Source: Roseomonas gilardii
GTDB taxonomy: Bacteria; Pseudomonadota; Alphaproteobacteria; Acetobacterales; Acetobacteraceae
Reading direction: 5' to 3'
DNA: 64,000 nt
Assembly (NCBI RefSeq): GCF_001941945.1
Contig: NZ_CP015583.1
Coordinates: forward strand, 3,862,001 to 3,926,000
The notes beneath the pieces are model-generated. The model ran no database searches, had not been told where the DNA came from, and was given only the letters and a program-made list of their open reading frames with translations. Each line of letters opens with the position of its first letter. Position 1 is the stretch's first letter. Below, piece by piece: positions 55,864 to 63,897 of the stretch. The translations under genes and the position numbers were made by a program.

Positions 55864-56943
55864 TCAGACGATCTCCTGCTTTTTGTAGTAGCCGCTGCCG
55901 ACCAGCACCTGTTCCCAGTTGCTCTTGTCCACGATCACCGGCTTGAGCAGGTAGGACGGCACGACCTTGACGCCGTTGTTGTAGCTCTTGGTGTCGTTCA
56001 CCTTGACCTCCTGACCGGAGAGCACGGCATCGACCATGTCGGCCGTGACCTTGGCGAGCTCCCGCGTGTCCTTGAAGATCGTGGAATACTGCTCGCCCGC
56101 CAGGATCGACTTCACCGAGGGGATCTCGGCATCCTGGCCGGAAACCACGGGCATGGGCATGTTGCCGCTGCCATAGCCGACGCCCTTGAGCGAGGAGAGG
56201 ATGCCGATCGAGAGCCCGTCATAGGGCGAGAGAACGGCGTTCAGGCGGCGGTCGGTGTAGAAGGCGCTCAGCAGGTTGTCCATGCGCGACTGCGCCGTGG
56301 CCGGGTCCCAGCGCAGGATGGAGACCTTGTCCATGCCCATCTGGCCGCTCGGCACCACCAGCTTCTTGCTGTCGATGTAGGGCTGCAGCACCGACATCGC
56401 GCCGTTGTAGAAGAAGTAGGCGTTGTTGTCGTCGGGCGAGCCGCCGAAGAGCTCGATGTTGAAGGGGCCGGCACCGTCCTTCAGCTTCAGCGCGGATTCG
56501 ATGGACTGCGCCTGGAGCACGCCGACCTGGAAGTTGTCGAAGGTGGCGTAGTAGTCCACGTTCTTTGAGCCGCGGATCAGCCGGTCATAGGCGATGACCT
56601 TGGTGCCGGCGGCGGCCGCCTGGCTCAGCACGTCGGAGAGGGTGGTGCCGTCGATCGAGGCGATGACCAGGACCTTGGCGCCCTTGGTCAGCATGTTCTC
56701 GATCTGCGAGAGCTGATTGGGAATGTCGTCGTCGGCGTATTGCAGGTCGGTGGTGTAGCCCCGCTCCTTCAGCACCTTGACGATGTTGTCGCCGTCCTGG
56801 ATCCAGCGGGTGGAGGATTTGGTGGGCATGGCGATGCCCACATTTCCCTTCTTCTGCGCATGGGCCGGCATGGCCAGCCCGGCGGTGAGGCCGGTGGCGC
56901 CGAGCATGGCCACGGAGGCGGTCATCAGGGTTCTGCGCTTCAT
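55864..56943 (-). CDS. Monosaccharide ABC transporter substrate-binding protein, ChvE-like
   Basis: About 359 residues. A signal peptide ([20 protein letters not shown], cleaved after AHAQ) precedes a type I sugar receptor: [60 protein letters not shown] and [20 protein letters not shown]. These segments are those of ChvE-type receptors for galactose, arabinose, xylose and glucose. Two ATGs overlap (56946, 56943); the second has better spacing to GAGG. Confidence 0.93.
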   Translation of the reverse strand: MKRRTLMTASVAMLGATGLTAGLAMPAHAQKKGNVGIAMPTKSSTRWIQDGDNIVKVLKERGYTTDLQYADDDIPNQLSQIENMLTKGAKVLVIASIDGTTLSDVLSQAAAAGTKVIAYDRLIRGSKNVDYYATFDNFQVGVLQAQSIESALKLKDGAGPFNIELFGGSPDDNNAYFFYNGAMSVLQPYIDSKKLVVPSGQMGMDKVSILRWDPATAQSRMDNLLSAFYTDRRLNAVLSPYDGLSIGILSSLKGVGYGSGNMPMPVVSGQDAEIPSVKSILAGEQYSTIFKDTRELAKVTADMVDAVLSGQEVKVNDTKSYNNGVKVVPSYLLKPVIVDKSNWEQVLVGSGYYKKQEIV

Positions 56944-57016
56944 CATTTCCTCACTTTTATCGTTATGGGCCGCTTCCGCGGATTCGCCGGTCCGCGGGGG
57001 GTGCTTCCGGGGGCTC

Positions 57017-57946
57017 TCAGGCCTCGTGAAACGCCTCCACGGTGATCCGTCGTCCCAGCATGAAGGCATCCGCGACATGGATCATAGGGGAGAGGTCCAC
57101 GTCGCAGGCAGCCGCCCGGATTAAATCGACGAAATGCCGGTAGATGCCCCGATATTCGGCCTCCGGCGCCTCCAGCAGCAAGTCACCATTCCGTTCCAGC
57201 CGGGCGCCGCCATGGGAAAGGGTCAGGCGCTCCGCCTCCGTCTCCAGATGGATGTCCCAGCTCTGCGGCCCGGTCTGGCGCCAGTCGAACTCGGCGCGGA
57301 AATCGCCGTCCTGCTCCGCGCCGAAGCGCAGCGCGGCCGCGATCGGCGCCGCGCGGTTGGCGGGGAAGGAAAGCGCCGCTTCCGTCAGGAAGACCGGAAA
57401 GGGCAGGATGCGGGTGAGGATGGAAAGCGCGTTGATCCCCGGATCGAAGACGCCGAGCCCGCCCGGCTCCCAGATCCATTCCTGGCCGGGATGCCAGACG
57501 CGCACATCCTCCTTCCACTGGATCAGCAGGGAGCGCATGCGCTGGCCGGTGAGGCGCTCGCGCAGTGGCTCCACCGCCGGGGCGAAGCGGGAATGCCAAG
57601 TGGCGAAGAGCGTCAGCCCCTTCCGCCGCGCCGTCTCCTCCAGAGGGCCGATCTCGGCCAGCGTGGCGCCGGGGGGCTTTTCCAGCAGCACGTGCTTGCC
57701 GGCAGCCAGCGCCTGGGCCGCCAGTTCGTGCCGCCCCTGCGGCGGCGTGCAGAGCGCCACCGCATCGATGGGCGTGCCGGAGGCCAGCAACTCCTCCAGC
57801 GTCGCGAAGGAGGGAAGATCCGGCAGCCCGGCATGGCGGCTGGCGATGCCCGCCAGGGCGATGCCCGGCGTGGCCGCGATGGCGGGCAGGTGCTGGTCGC
57901 GCGCGATCTTGCCCAGCCCGACCAGCCCCAGCCGGATCTCACCCAT
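57017..57946 (-). CDS. L-arabinose / D-galactose 1-dehydrogenase (Gfo/Idh family)
   Basis: 309 residues. N-terminal Rossmann motif [20 protein letters not shown], conserved lysine in [13 protein letters not shown], then [20 protein letters not shown] and the segment [20 protein letters not shown], all very like Azospirillum AraA, which oxidises L-arabinose (and D-galactose) to the lactone. ATG at 57946. It lies between the sugar receptor gene and the dehydratase genes, so it is the first catabolic step after uptake. Confidence 0.87.
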   Translation of the reverse strand: MGEIRLGLVGLGKIARDQHLPAIAATPGIALAGIASRHAGLPDLPSFATLEELLASGTPIDAVALCTPPQGRHELAAQALAAGKHVLLEKPPGATLAEIGPLEETARRKGLTLFATWHSRFAPAVEPLRERLTGQRMRSLLIQWKEDVRVWHPGQEWIWEPGGLGVFDPGINALSILTRILPFPVFLTEAALSFPANRAAPIAAALRFGAEQDGDFRAEFDWRQTGPQSWDIHLETEAERLTLSHGGARLERNGDLLLEAPEAEYRGIYRHFVDLIRAAACDVDLSPMIHVADAFMLGRRITVEAFHEA

Positions 57947-57978
57947 GCATCGCCTCCCCCCTTCCTGCTGGCCCCGTT

Positions 57979-58902
57979 CTAGCGGCCCCAGCGCAGCACC
58001 AGCGGGTCGAGCCGCCGTGCGATCTCGATCAGCCCCGCGCGCGTGGCCGGATGCAGCGGCATCAGCGGGTGGCGCACCGCCTCGGAGCGAATGACGCCAC
58101 CTTCCTTCATCAGCGACTTGCACGCCACCAGCCCGCACTGGCGATTCTCATAATTGATCAGCGGCAGCCAGCGGGCGTAGGCGTCCATCGCCTCCTCCCG
58201 CCGCCCGGCCTCCCACGGGTCCATGATCTGGCGGATGCCGTCGGGGTAGCCGCCGCCGGTCATCGCCCCGGTGGCCCCGGCATCGAGGTCGGCCATCAGG
58301 GTGATCGCCTCCTCGCCATCCCAGGGGCCGATGATCGCGTCGCCGCCGATCTCGATCAGCCGGCGCAGCTTGGCGGCGGCCTGCGGCACCTCGATCTTGA
58401 AATAGGCGACATTGGGGATCTCGCGCGCCATCCGGGCCAGGAACTCGGCGGAAAGCGGCGTGCCCGCCACCGGCGCGTCCTGGATCATGATGGGGATGCG
58501 GATGGCATCCGAGACACGCCGGAAGAACTCGTGGATCCCGGGCTCGGCAACGCGGAAGGTCGCACCGTGATAGGGCGGCATGACCATCACCATGGCCGCG
58601 CCCATGTCCTGCGCCCGCTTCGAGCGCTCGGCACAGATCTCGCTGCCGAAATGCGTGGTGGTCACGATCACCGGCACGCGGCCGGCGACATGCTCCAGCA
58701 CCGCCCGCATCACCTGGTCGCGCTCCTCGTCCGTCAGCACGAACTGCTCGGAGAAGTTGGCCAGGATGCAGAGGCCGTGCGAGCCGGCATCGATCATGAA
58801 GTCGATGGCCCGGCGCTGGCCGTCGAGGTCGAGGCGCCCGTTCTCGTCGAACACGGTCGGGGCGACGGGGAAGACGCCGCGATAGGCGTGGGACCTGGTC
58901 AT
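57979..58902 (-). CDS. Dihydrodipicolinate synthase family protein, probable L-2-keto-3-deoxyarabonate dehydratase
   Basis: 307-residue TIM barrel of the DapA family. RGVFPVAPTVFDENGRLDLD begins the fold, the Schiff-base Lys is in NVAYFKIEVPQA, and GPWDGEEAITLMADLDAGAT follows. Relatives in Azospirillum-type pathways dehydrate L-2-keto-3-deoxyarabonate to alpha-ketoglutaric semialdehyde; an aldolase on the same compound is the alternative. ATG 58902 with GGGAGAGAA upstream. It stands 19 bp from the sugar-acid dehydratase gene. Confidence 0.85.
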   Translation of the reverse strand: MTRSHAYRGVFPVAPTVFDENGRLDLDGQRRAIDFMIDAGSHGLCILANFSEQFVLTDEERDQVMRAVLEHVAGRVPVIVTTTHFGSEICAERSKRAQDMGAAMVMVMPPYHGATFRVAEPGIHEFFRRVSDAIRIPIMIQDAPVAGTPLSAEFLARMAREIPNVAYFKIEVPQAAAKLRRLIEIGGDAIIGPWDGEEAITLMADLDAGATGAMTGGGYPDGIRQIMDPWEAGRREEAMDAYARWLPLINYENRQCGLVACKSLMKEGGVIRSEAVRHPLMPLHPATRAGLIEIARRLDPLVLRWGR

Positions 58903-58921
58903 GGATGTTCTCTCCCGGGCT

Positions 58922-60661
58922 TCAATGGTTGTCACGGGCGACGGGCGAGCCGCTGTTGCCGACGAGGAAGTCGAGATCGACGCCCTTGTCCGCCTGCAGC
59001 ACGTGCTCGACATACATCTTCGTGTAGCCCCGCTTGGCGAGCGGCGTTTCCGGCGGCACCCAGGCGGCCCGGCGCGCCGCCAGCACCTCGTCGGACACGT
59101 GCAGGTTCAGGCTGCGCGCCGCGACGTCGAGGGTGATCATGTCGCCGTTCTCGACCAGGGCGAGGTTGCCGCCCGCCATGGCCTCCGGCGCCACATGCAG
59201 CACGACGGTGCCATAGGCGGTGCCGGACATGCGGGCGTCGGAGATGCGGATCATGTCGCGCACGCCCTGGCGCAGCAGCTTGGGCGGCAGCGGCATGTTG
59301 CCGACCTCGGCCATGCCGGGATAGCCCTTCGGCCCGCAATACTTCAGCACCATGATGCAGGTCTCGTCGATGTCGAGATCCTCGTCGTTGATGCGGTGGT
59401 GCAGGTCCTCGATGCTTTCGAAGACCACGGCGCGGCCGGTGTGCTGCAACAGGTGCGGCGAGGCGGCGGAAGGCTTGATCACCGCGCCGTCCGGGCAGAG
59501 GTTGCCGCGCAGGATGGCGATGCCGGCATGCGGCTTGAACGGCGCGTCATAGCTGTGGATGACGTCGCGGTTCCAGCACTCGGCCTCCGCCACGTTCTCC
59601 GCCAGGGTGCGGCCATTGGCGGTGACCGCATCGGCATGCAGCAACCCGCGCTCCACCAGCTCCCGCAGCACCACGGGCAGGCCGCCGGCGTAGTAGAAAT
59701 CCTCCATCAGGTGCTCGCCGGAGGGCTTGAGGTTCACGAGGCAGTTCACCTCGCTTGCCAGCCGGTCGAAATCCTCCAGCGTCAGCGGGATGCCCAGCCG
59801 CCCGGCGATGGCCAGCAGGTGCACCACCGCGTTGGTGGAACCGCCGATCGCCGCCAGGGTGCGGATCGCGTTCTCGAAGGCCTGCCGCGTCAGGATCTTC
59901 GACATGCGCATGTCCTCGCGCACCATCTCCACGATCCGCCGCCCGGCGAGCCGCGCGAGCTGGTTGCGCCGCGCATCCGGCGCCGGGATGGCGGCGTTGG
60001 TGGGCAGGCCGATGCCCAGCGCCTCGACCATCGAGGCCATGGTGGAGGCCGTGCCCATGGTCATGCAGGAGCCGGCGGAGCGCGACATGGCGCCCTCGGC
60101 CTCATGGAACTGGCGCAGCGTGATCTCGCCGGCGCGGAGCTGCTCGCTCATCGAGATGGTGTTGGTGCCGGAGCCGATCTTCTGGCCGCGGTAATGCCCG
60201 CTCAGCATCGGGCCGCCGGAAACGCCGATGGTCGGCAGGTCCACGCTGGCCGCACCCATCAGCAGCGCCGGGGTGGTCTTGTCGCAGCCCATCAGCAGCA
60301 CCACGCCGTCCAGCGGGTTGGCGCGCAGCGCCTCCTCCACATCCATCGAGGCGAGGTTGCGGTAGAGCATGGCGGTCGGGCGCATCTGCGTCTCGCCCAG
60401 GCTCAGCACCGGGAATTCCAGCGGATAGCCGCCGGCCTCCAGGATGCCGTGGCGCACATGCTCGGCGATGGTGCGGAAATGCCCGTTGCAGGGCGTCAGC
60501 TCCGACCAGGTGTTGCAGATGCCCACCACCGGGCGGCCGTCGAACTGGTCGTCGGGCAGGCCCCGGTTGCGCAGCCAGGAGCGGTAGTAGAACCCCATCT
60601 TGTCCTGGCGCGCGAACCATTCCCGGCTGCGCAGACCCTTGCCCTCGGGCTTCTCGTCCAT
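58922..60661 (-). CDS. Sugar-acid dehydratase, IlvD/EDD family, probable L-arabonate dehydratase
   Basis: 579 residues. Iron-sulfur cluster cysteines are visible in CNTWSELTPCNGHF, LLMGCDKTTPALLMG and AGSCMTMGTASTMAS, as in the [2Fe-2S] L-arabonate dehydratases. N-terminal RSREWFARQDKMGFYYRSWL is characteristic of that group rather than of IlvD. It converts L-arabonate (or a galactonate-like acid) to the 2-keto-3-deoxy acid. ATG 60661; it is the first gene of the operon and diverges from a LysR gene. Confidence 0.9.
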   Translation of the reverse strand: MDEKPEGKGLRSREWFARQDKMGFYYRSWLRNRGLPDDQFDGRPVVGICNTWSELTPCNGHFRTIAEHVRHGILEAGGYPLEFPVLSLGETQMRPTAMLYRNLASMDVEEALRANPLDGVVLLMGCDKTTPALLMGAASVDLPTIGVSGGPMLSGHYRGQKIGSGTNTISMSEQLRAGEITLRQFHEAEGAMSRSAGSCMTMGTASTMASMVEALGIGLPTNAAIPAPDARRNQLARLAGRRIVEMVREDMRMSKILTRQAFENAIRTLAAIGGSTNAVVHLLAIAGRLGIPLTLEDFDRLASEVNCLVNLKPSGEHLMEDFYYAGGLPVVLRELVERGLLHADAVTANGRTLAENVAEAECWNRDVIHSYDAPFKPHAGIAILRGNLCPDGAVIKPSAASPHLLQHTGRAVVFESIEDLHHRINDEDLDIDETCIMVLKYCGPKGYPGMAEVGNMPLPPKLLRQGVRDMIRISDARMSGTAYGTVVLHVAPEAMAGGNLALVENGDMITLDVAARSLNLHVSDEVLAARRAAWVPPETPLAKRGYTKMYVEHVLQADKGVDLDFLVGNSGSPVARDNH

Positions 60662-61018
60662 CTTGAATTCCTGACGTCCTGGCCGGCGGCGCCTGCCTGC
60701 CGGCAATTCCTCTGTGTGCCGGGCGGGAAGTTGCCCGGGCGCCCCGCTTCAGCCCCGCGCCACGCGGCAGAACGTTGGCGGGCTGGCAGCCTCGCGGCCG
60801 GGGCGGGGCCCGGCCCCGATGGGGAGCGTCTGCGCGGCCGTCTCCGGCACGGTGCTTCGGGGATCCATGCGAACCCTTCCTCCTGGCCGCGCCTCTGCTC
60901 CGGGATGTCGGTTCATGCCGGGGGCGCGATTCCTTGGACGACAGGGATAGGGAGCAGGGCAGAACAAGTCCAATGCCAAGACGGGCGGAATCGATACCGG
61001 AAATGGTATGCCTGCCGG
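60662..61018. other. Divergent control region, sugar operon and LysR gene
   Basis: 357 bp without a supportable gene. It should hold both promoters. The clearest signal is the LysR-type palindrome at 60994-61009, close to the LysR gene. The rest is GC-rich with no evident -10/-35 pair. Confidence 0.5.
60994..61009. promoter_or_regulatory. LysR-type box, ATACC-N6-GGTAT
   Basis: ATACC (60994-60998) and GGTAT (61005-61009) form a perfect 5-bp inverted repeat with 6 bases between. This is close to the ATAC-N7-GTAT core bound by BenM/CatM-type LysR proteins. It ends 9 bp before the LysR start codon, so self-repression is likely and control of the divergent operon possible. Confidence 0.55.
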
Positions 61019-61984
61019 ATGGCCACCCCCTCCCCCGCGCCCCTGCCGCCGGACTGGTTCGCGCGCTTCCGGCTGAAGCTGCGGCACCTGCAGCTCCTGG
61101 CCTCGCTGGACGAGACCCGGAACCTGAACCGCACTGCCGAGGCGCTCGGCATCACCCAGCCCGCCGCCTCCCGCCTGCTGGCCGAGATCGAGCGGATCGT
61201 GGGCGAGCCGGCCTTCCTTCGCCGCCCGCGCGGCCTGGTGCCGAACGCGCTGGGGGAGGTGCTGGCCCGGCGCGCCCGGACGGTGCTGATGGACCTGACC
61301 CAGGCGGCGGCGGAGATGAACAGCCTGCGCGGCGGGCTGGGCGGCGCCGTCGCGGTGGGCGCGGTGACCGGCCCGGCGGTGGATATCCTGAGCCGTGCCG
61401 TGGAGGCGGTGCAGCGCAGCAGCCCCGGGTTGCAGATCACGGTGGAGGTGGACACCAGCGCGCCGCTGGTGGCGCATCTGCTGGAGGGGCGGCTGGATTT
61501 CGTGCTGGCCCGGCTGCCGCCGGAGATGGCGCCGGATGCCATCCTTTATCGCGAGGCGGCGGAGGAGGAGCTCTGCTTCCTGGTGCGGGCGGGGCACCCG
61601 CTGCTGCACCGGCGGGGGCTGGCGCTGCGCGATCTGCTGGACCTGCCCTGGGTGCTGCAGCCGCCGGGCACGCTGCTGCGCCGGCGGGTGGACCTGCTCT
61701 TCCTGCGCCTGGGCCTGCCCCTGCCGGGGCGGATGCTCAACACCTCCTCGGTGCTGCTGACCCTGGCGAACCTGTCCCGCAGCGACGCGGTCGGCGTCAT
61801 CAGCGGCTCCGTCGCCAATATCTTCGCGCCGAAAGGCCAGTTCCGCCGCCTGCCGCCCCTGCGCGACGTGCCACACCTCGCCGTGGAGCCCTTCGGCCTG
61901 ATCCGGTTGCGCGAACGCCCTCTTTCCCCGCCCGCGCAACGCCTCTTCGGGGCCGTTGAGGGGTTGCTCTTTCCGGAAGGATGA
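61019..61984 (+). CDS. LysR family transcriptional regulator of the sugar operon
   Basis: 321 residues. The HTH (FRLKLRHLQLLASLDETRNL, TAEALGITQPAASRLLAEIE) is followed by the effector domain with VAVGAVTGPAVDILSRAVEA and the C-terminal substrate-binding lobes. Its resemblance is to GbpR/AraR-like regulators that stand next to ChvE-type sugar uptake genes. The ATG at 61019 starts the conserved region; other open frame upstream is antisense to the dehydratase. A LysR palindrome lies just before it. Confidence 0.9.
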   Translation: MATPSPAPLPPDWFARFRLKLRHLQLLASLDETRNLNRTAEALGITQPAASRLLAEIERIVGEPAFLRRPRGLVPNALGEVLARRARTVLMDLTQAAAEMNSLRGGLGGAVAVGAVTGPAVDILSRAVEAVQRSSPGLQITVEVDTSAPLVAHLLEGRLDFVLARLPPEMAPDAILYREAAEEELCFLVRAGHPLLHRRGLALRDLLDLPWVLQPPGTLLRRRVDLLFLRLGLPLPGRMLNTSSVLLTLANLSRSDAVGVISGSVANIFAPKGQFRRLPPLRDVPHLAVEPFGLIRLRERPLSPPAQRLFGAVEGLLFPEG

Positions 61985-61998
61985 GGAGGCCGTGCCCC

Positions 61999-62312
61999 TG
62001 TCCGGCCGCCGGGGGCAAGGCTCCGCCTCGCCCCCAAGCCCCCACTCCGCCGGGGACCGAAGCCGGTCCCCGGACCCCGGGCTTTCGTTGGCGCTGGTGG
62101 TGGCCGTGAGGCTGATGCCTGATCCCCGGGAACAGGTGGATCGGTGGGGCTCCCGAAGAAGAAGACGCCTTGTCCGCACGGGCGGCACCGGCCGTCGCCG
62201 GAGAGCATCACTCTCCGGCGCGATCCGGCCACAGCGGGCGCCAGCTCCTGGCAGGTCCAGGAGCCACCGGCTCCTGGCGGATGGGGGCCGGGGGGAGGGC
62301 AAGGCCGGAGGT
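61999..62312 (-). repeat. Modular intergenic element, copy F (reverse)
   Basis: Modules on the plus strand: M6 CGGGGGC-AAGG hairpin (62010-62035), M5 CCGGGGACCG/CGGTCCCCGG (62050-62073), M4 (about 62118-62150), M3 CCGGAGAG/CTCTCCGG (62198-62218), M2 CCAGGAGCC/GGCTCCTGG (62257-62277) and a decayed M1 (about 62284-62312). Its M2 is the same variant as in copy A, 47 kb away. It fills the gap between two convergent genes. Confidence 0.88.
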
Positions 62313-62339
62313 GAAGCGCCACAACCGGCGCCCCCGGCA

Positions 62340-63167
62340 TCAGTCGTTATGCGTCTCGTGTGCCCCGGCGGCACCGAGCTTCCAGTATCCGGCGGCCTTG
62401 ATACGTTCCTTGGGCAGGCCGTGCCGCTCCACCAGGATCTGGCGCAGGCGCTTGGCGACCAGGGATTCGCAGGCGACCCAGGCATAGCCTTCGCCATCCG
62501 GCAGGGTCAGGGCGCGCAGCGCCTCCTCCAGCCCGCTGCCCTGGCCCGGCGGCACGCGGCCGCGATGGACCCAGCGCAAGTCGAGCTTCGCCTGGCTCCG
62601 CCAGACCTGCTCTTCCGCTGGCCCGGCCACCTCGGCGATGACCAGGGCATGGCTGCCCTCGGGCAGTTCTTCCAGGCGGCGGCCGATCGCGGGCAGGGCG
62701 GTCTCGTCGCCGACCAGCAGGTGCCAGTCGAAGTCCATGGGGATCACGAAGGAACCGCGCGGGCCGCCGAGGCCGATGCGGTCGCCGGGCTTGGCGCGGC
62801 TGGCCCAGTCCGTCGCCGGCCCGTTCTCGTGCAGGGCGAAGTCGATCTCCAGAATCCCCGCCGCCTCGTCGTAGCGGCGCGGGGTGTAGTCGCGCGCGGG
62901 CGGGCGCGGCTGGCCCTCGGGGAAGACGACGCCGTTCGGCCCCGCCACCGGCAGCGCCAACGGGGCGCCGGGCTCGGGGAAGAAGAGCTTCATATGGTCG
63001 TCGAAGGAGAGGCTGGTGAAGCCGGCGAGATCCGGCCCCGCCAGGGTGATCCGGCGCATGGCCGGCGTGATGTCCTCCACCCGCGTCACGTCGAGCTGGC
63101 GGAAGCGAAGCTCGTGGCGGACCCGGCGCGCCACCCGCGCCGGGGCCTTCTCCATGCCCGTGTCCAT
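62340..63167 (-). CDS. Siderophore-interacting protein / NADPH-dependent ferric reductase (YqjH/ViuB type)
   Basis: 275 residues. An FAD-binding ferredoxin-reductase-like barrel (MRRITLAGPDLAGFTSLSFD, then RDYTPRRYD, the RxYT flavin motif) is followed by the NADPH-binding SIP domain (HLLVGDETALPAIGRRLEELP, and YAWVACESLVAKRLRQIL). It reduces ferric chelates so iron can be released in the cytoplasm. It begins 11 bp after the PadR regulator stop on the same strand, an arrangement matching the functional pair YqjH/YqjI of E. coli. Confidence 0.92.
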   Translation of the reverse strand: MDTGMEKAPARVARRVRHELRFRQLDVTRVEDITPAMRRITLAGPDLAGFTSLSFDDHMKLFFPEPGAPLALPVAGPNGVVFPEGQPRPPARDYTPRRYDEAAGILEIDFALHENGPATDWASRAKPGDRIGLGGPRGSFVIPMDFDWHLLVGDETALPAIGRRLEELPEGSHALVIAEVAGPAEEQVWRSQAKLDLRWVHRGRVPPGQGSGLEEALRALTLPDGEGYAWVACESLVAKRLRQILVERHGLPKERIKAAGYWKLGAAGAHETHND

Positions 63168-63178
63168 GGCTGTGGTCC

Positions 63179-63820
63179 TTATTCCCGCTCGATCCGTGTC
63201 GCGGTGGCGTCGATGGCCTCCACGATGCGGCGGAGCTGTTCCTCGGAGAGGTTGCCGCGACCGAGACGCAGCCGCAGGGCGAGCTTGAGGTTATGCATGG
63301 CACGGAGGATCTGCAACTTGCCGGCCGCGGGAGCCTCGCCGCCGGCCGCATCCATGCGGGCGAAGAGTGCATCCGCTTCCGCCTTCTGTTCGGCCAGGAC
63401 GCGCTCGCCCTCCGGGGTGACGGCATAGAGCTTCTTGGCGCCCTCGGTGGCGGAAACGGCGATCTGGCCGAGTTCCTCCAGCAAGGTCAGGGTCGGGTAG
63501 ATCGTGCCTGGGCTGGGGCGGTAGGCGCCGCCGAGCCGGGTCTCGATCTCCTCCATCAGCTCGTAGCCATGGCGCGGGCGCTCCGCGATCAGGCGCAACA
63601 GGACGAGGCGGAGGTCGCCGCTCTCGAAGAAGCGGCCGCCACGGCCACCATGCCGGCCACCATGATGGCCATGCCGGCCGAAGGGGCCGGAGCCACGGCC
63701 GCCGCGCTCACCGTCGCCGAAGTCGCGGTGGAAGCGGCGGGCCTCGCCACGGCCATCCTGACCGGGCCAGCGGGGATCAGAGCCACGGGGGTCGCGGCGG
63801 TGGGAGAAGAAATGTCGCAT
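63179..63820 (-). CDS. PadR family regulator with His-rich N-terminus, YqjI-like
   Basis: 213 residues. The first 65 are rich in His, Arg and Gly (RHGHHGGRHGGRGGRFF), a probable metal-binding tail as in E. coli YqjI, which senses nickel and represses a ferric reductase. The PadR winged helix follows (LRLVLLRLIAERPRHGYELM, SPGTIYPTLTLLEELGQI) and a C-terminal dimer helix. ATG 63820 with GAGGAA upstream. Two palindromes stand just before it. The next gene is the ferric reductase it probably controls. Confidence 0.92.
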   Translation of the reverse strand: MRHFFSHRRDPRGSDPRWPGQDGRGEARRFHRDFGDGERGGRGSGPFGRHGHHGGRHGGRGGRFFESGDLRLVLLRLIAERPRHGYELMEEIETRLGGAYRPSPGTIYPTLTLLEELGQIAVSATEGAKKLYAVTPEGERVLAEQKAEADALFARMDAAGGEAPAAGKLQILRAMHNLKLALRLRLGRGNLSEEQLRRIVEAIDATATRIERE

Positions 63821-63840
63821 CGGGGTTTCCTCGATAGGGT

Positions 63841-63854
63841 TTCGATATATCGGA
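63841..63854. promoter_or_regulatory. PadR/YqjI-type operator candidate 1
   Basis: TTCGATATATCGGA is a near-perfect palindrome (one mismatched pair) about 20 bp upstream of the PadR start. It repeats the core of the second site at 63884-63897. Confidence 0.6.
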
Positions 63855-63883
63855 AAATAGGGAACACTCTCTCACAGTCAATA

Positions 63884-63897
63884 TTCGATATATCGAA
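63884..63897. promoter_or_regulatory. PadR/YqjI-type operator candidate 2
   Basis: TTCGATATATCGAA is a perfect 14-bp palindrome. Its centre is 43 bp from that of site 1, about four helical turns, so dimers at both sites would lie on one face of the DNA. The surrounding DNA is the most AT-rich of the region, as expected for a promoter. Confidence 0.65.

Noticed and set aside
14817-62312. Interpretation of the six repeats as insertion sequences
   Set aside because: They carry no transposase frame, no consistent terminal inverted repeats (only copy B has them) and no visible target duplications.
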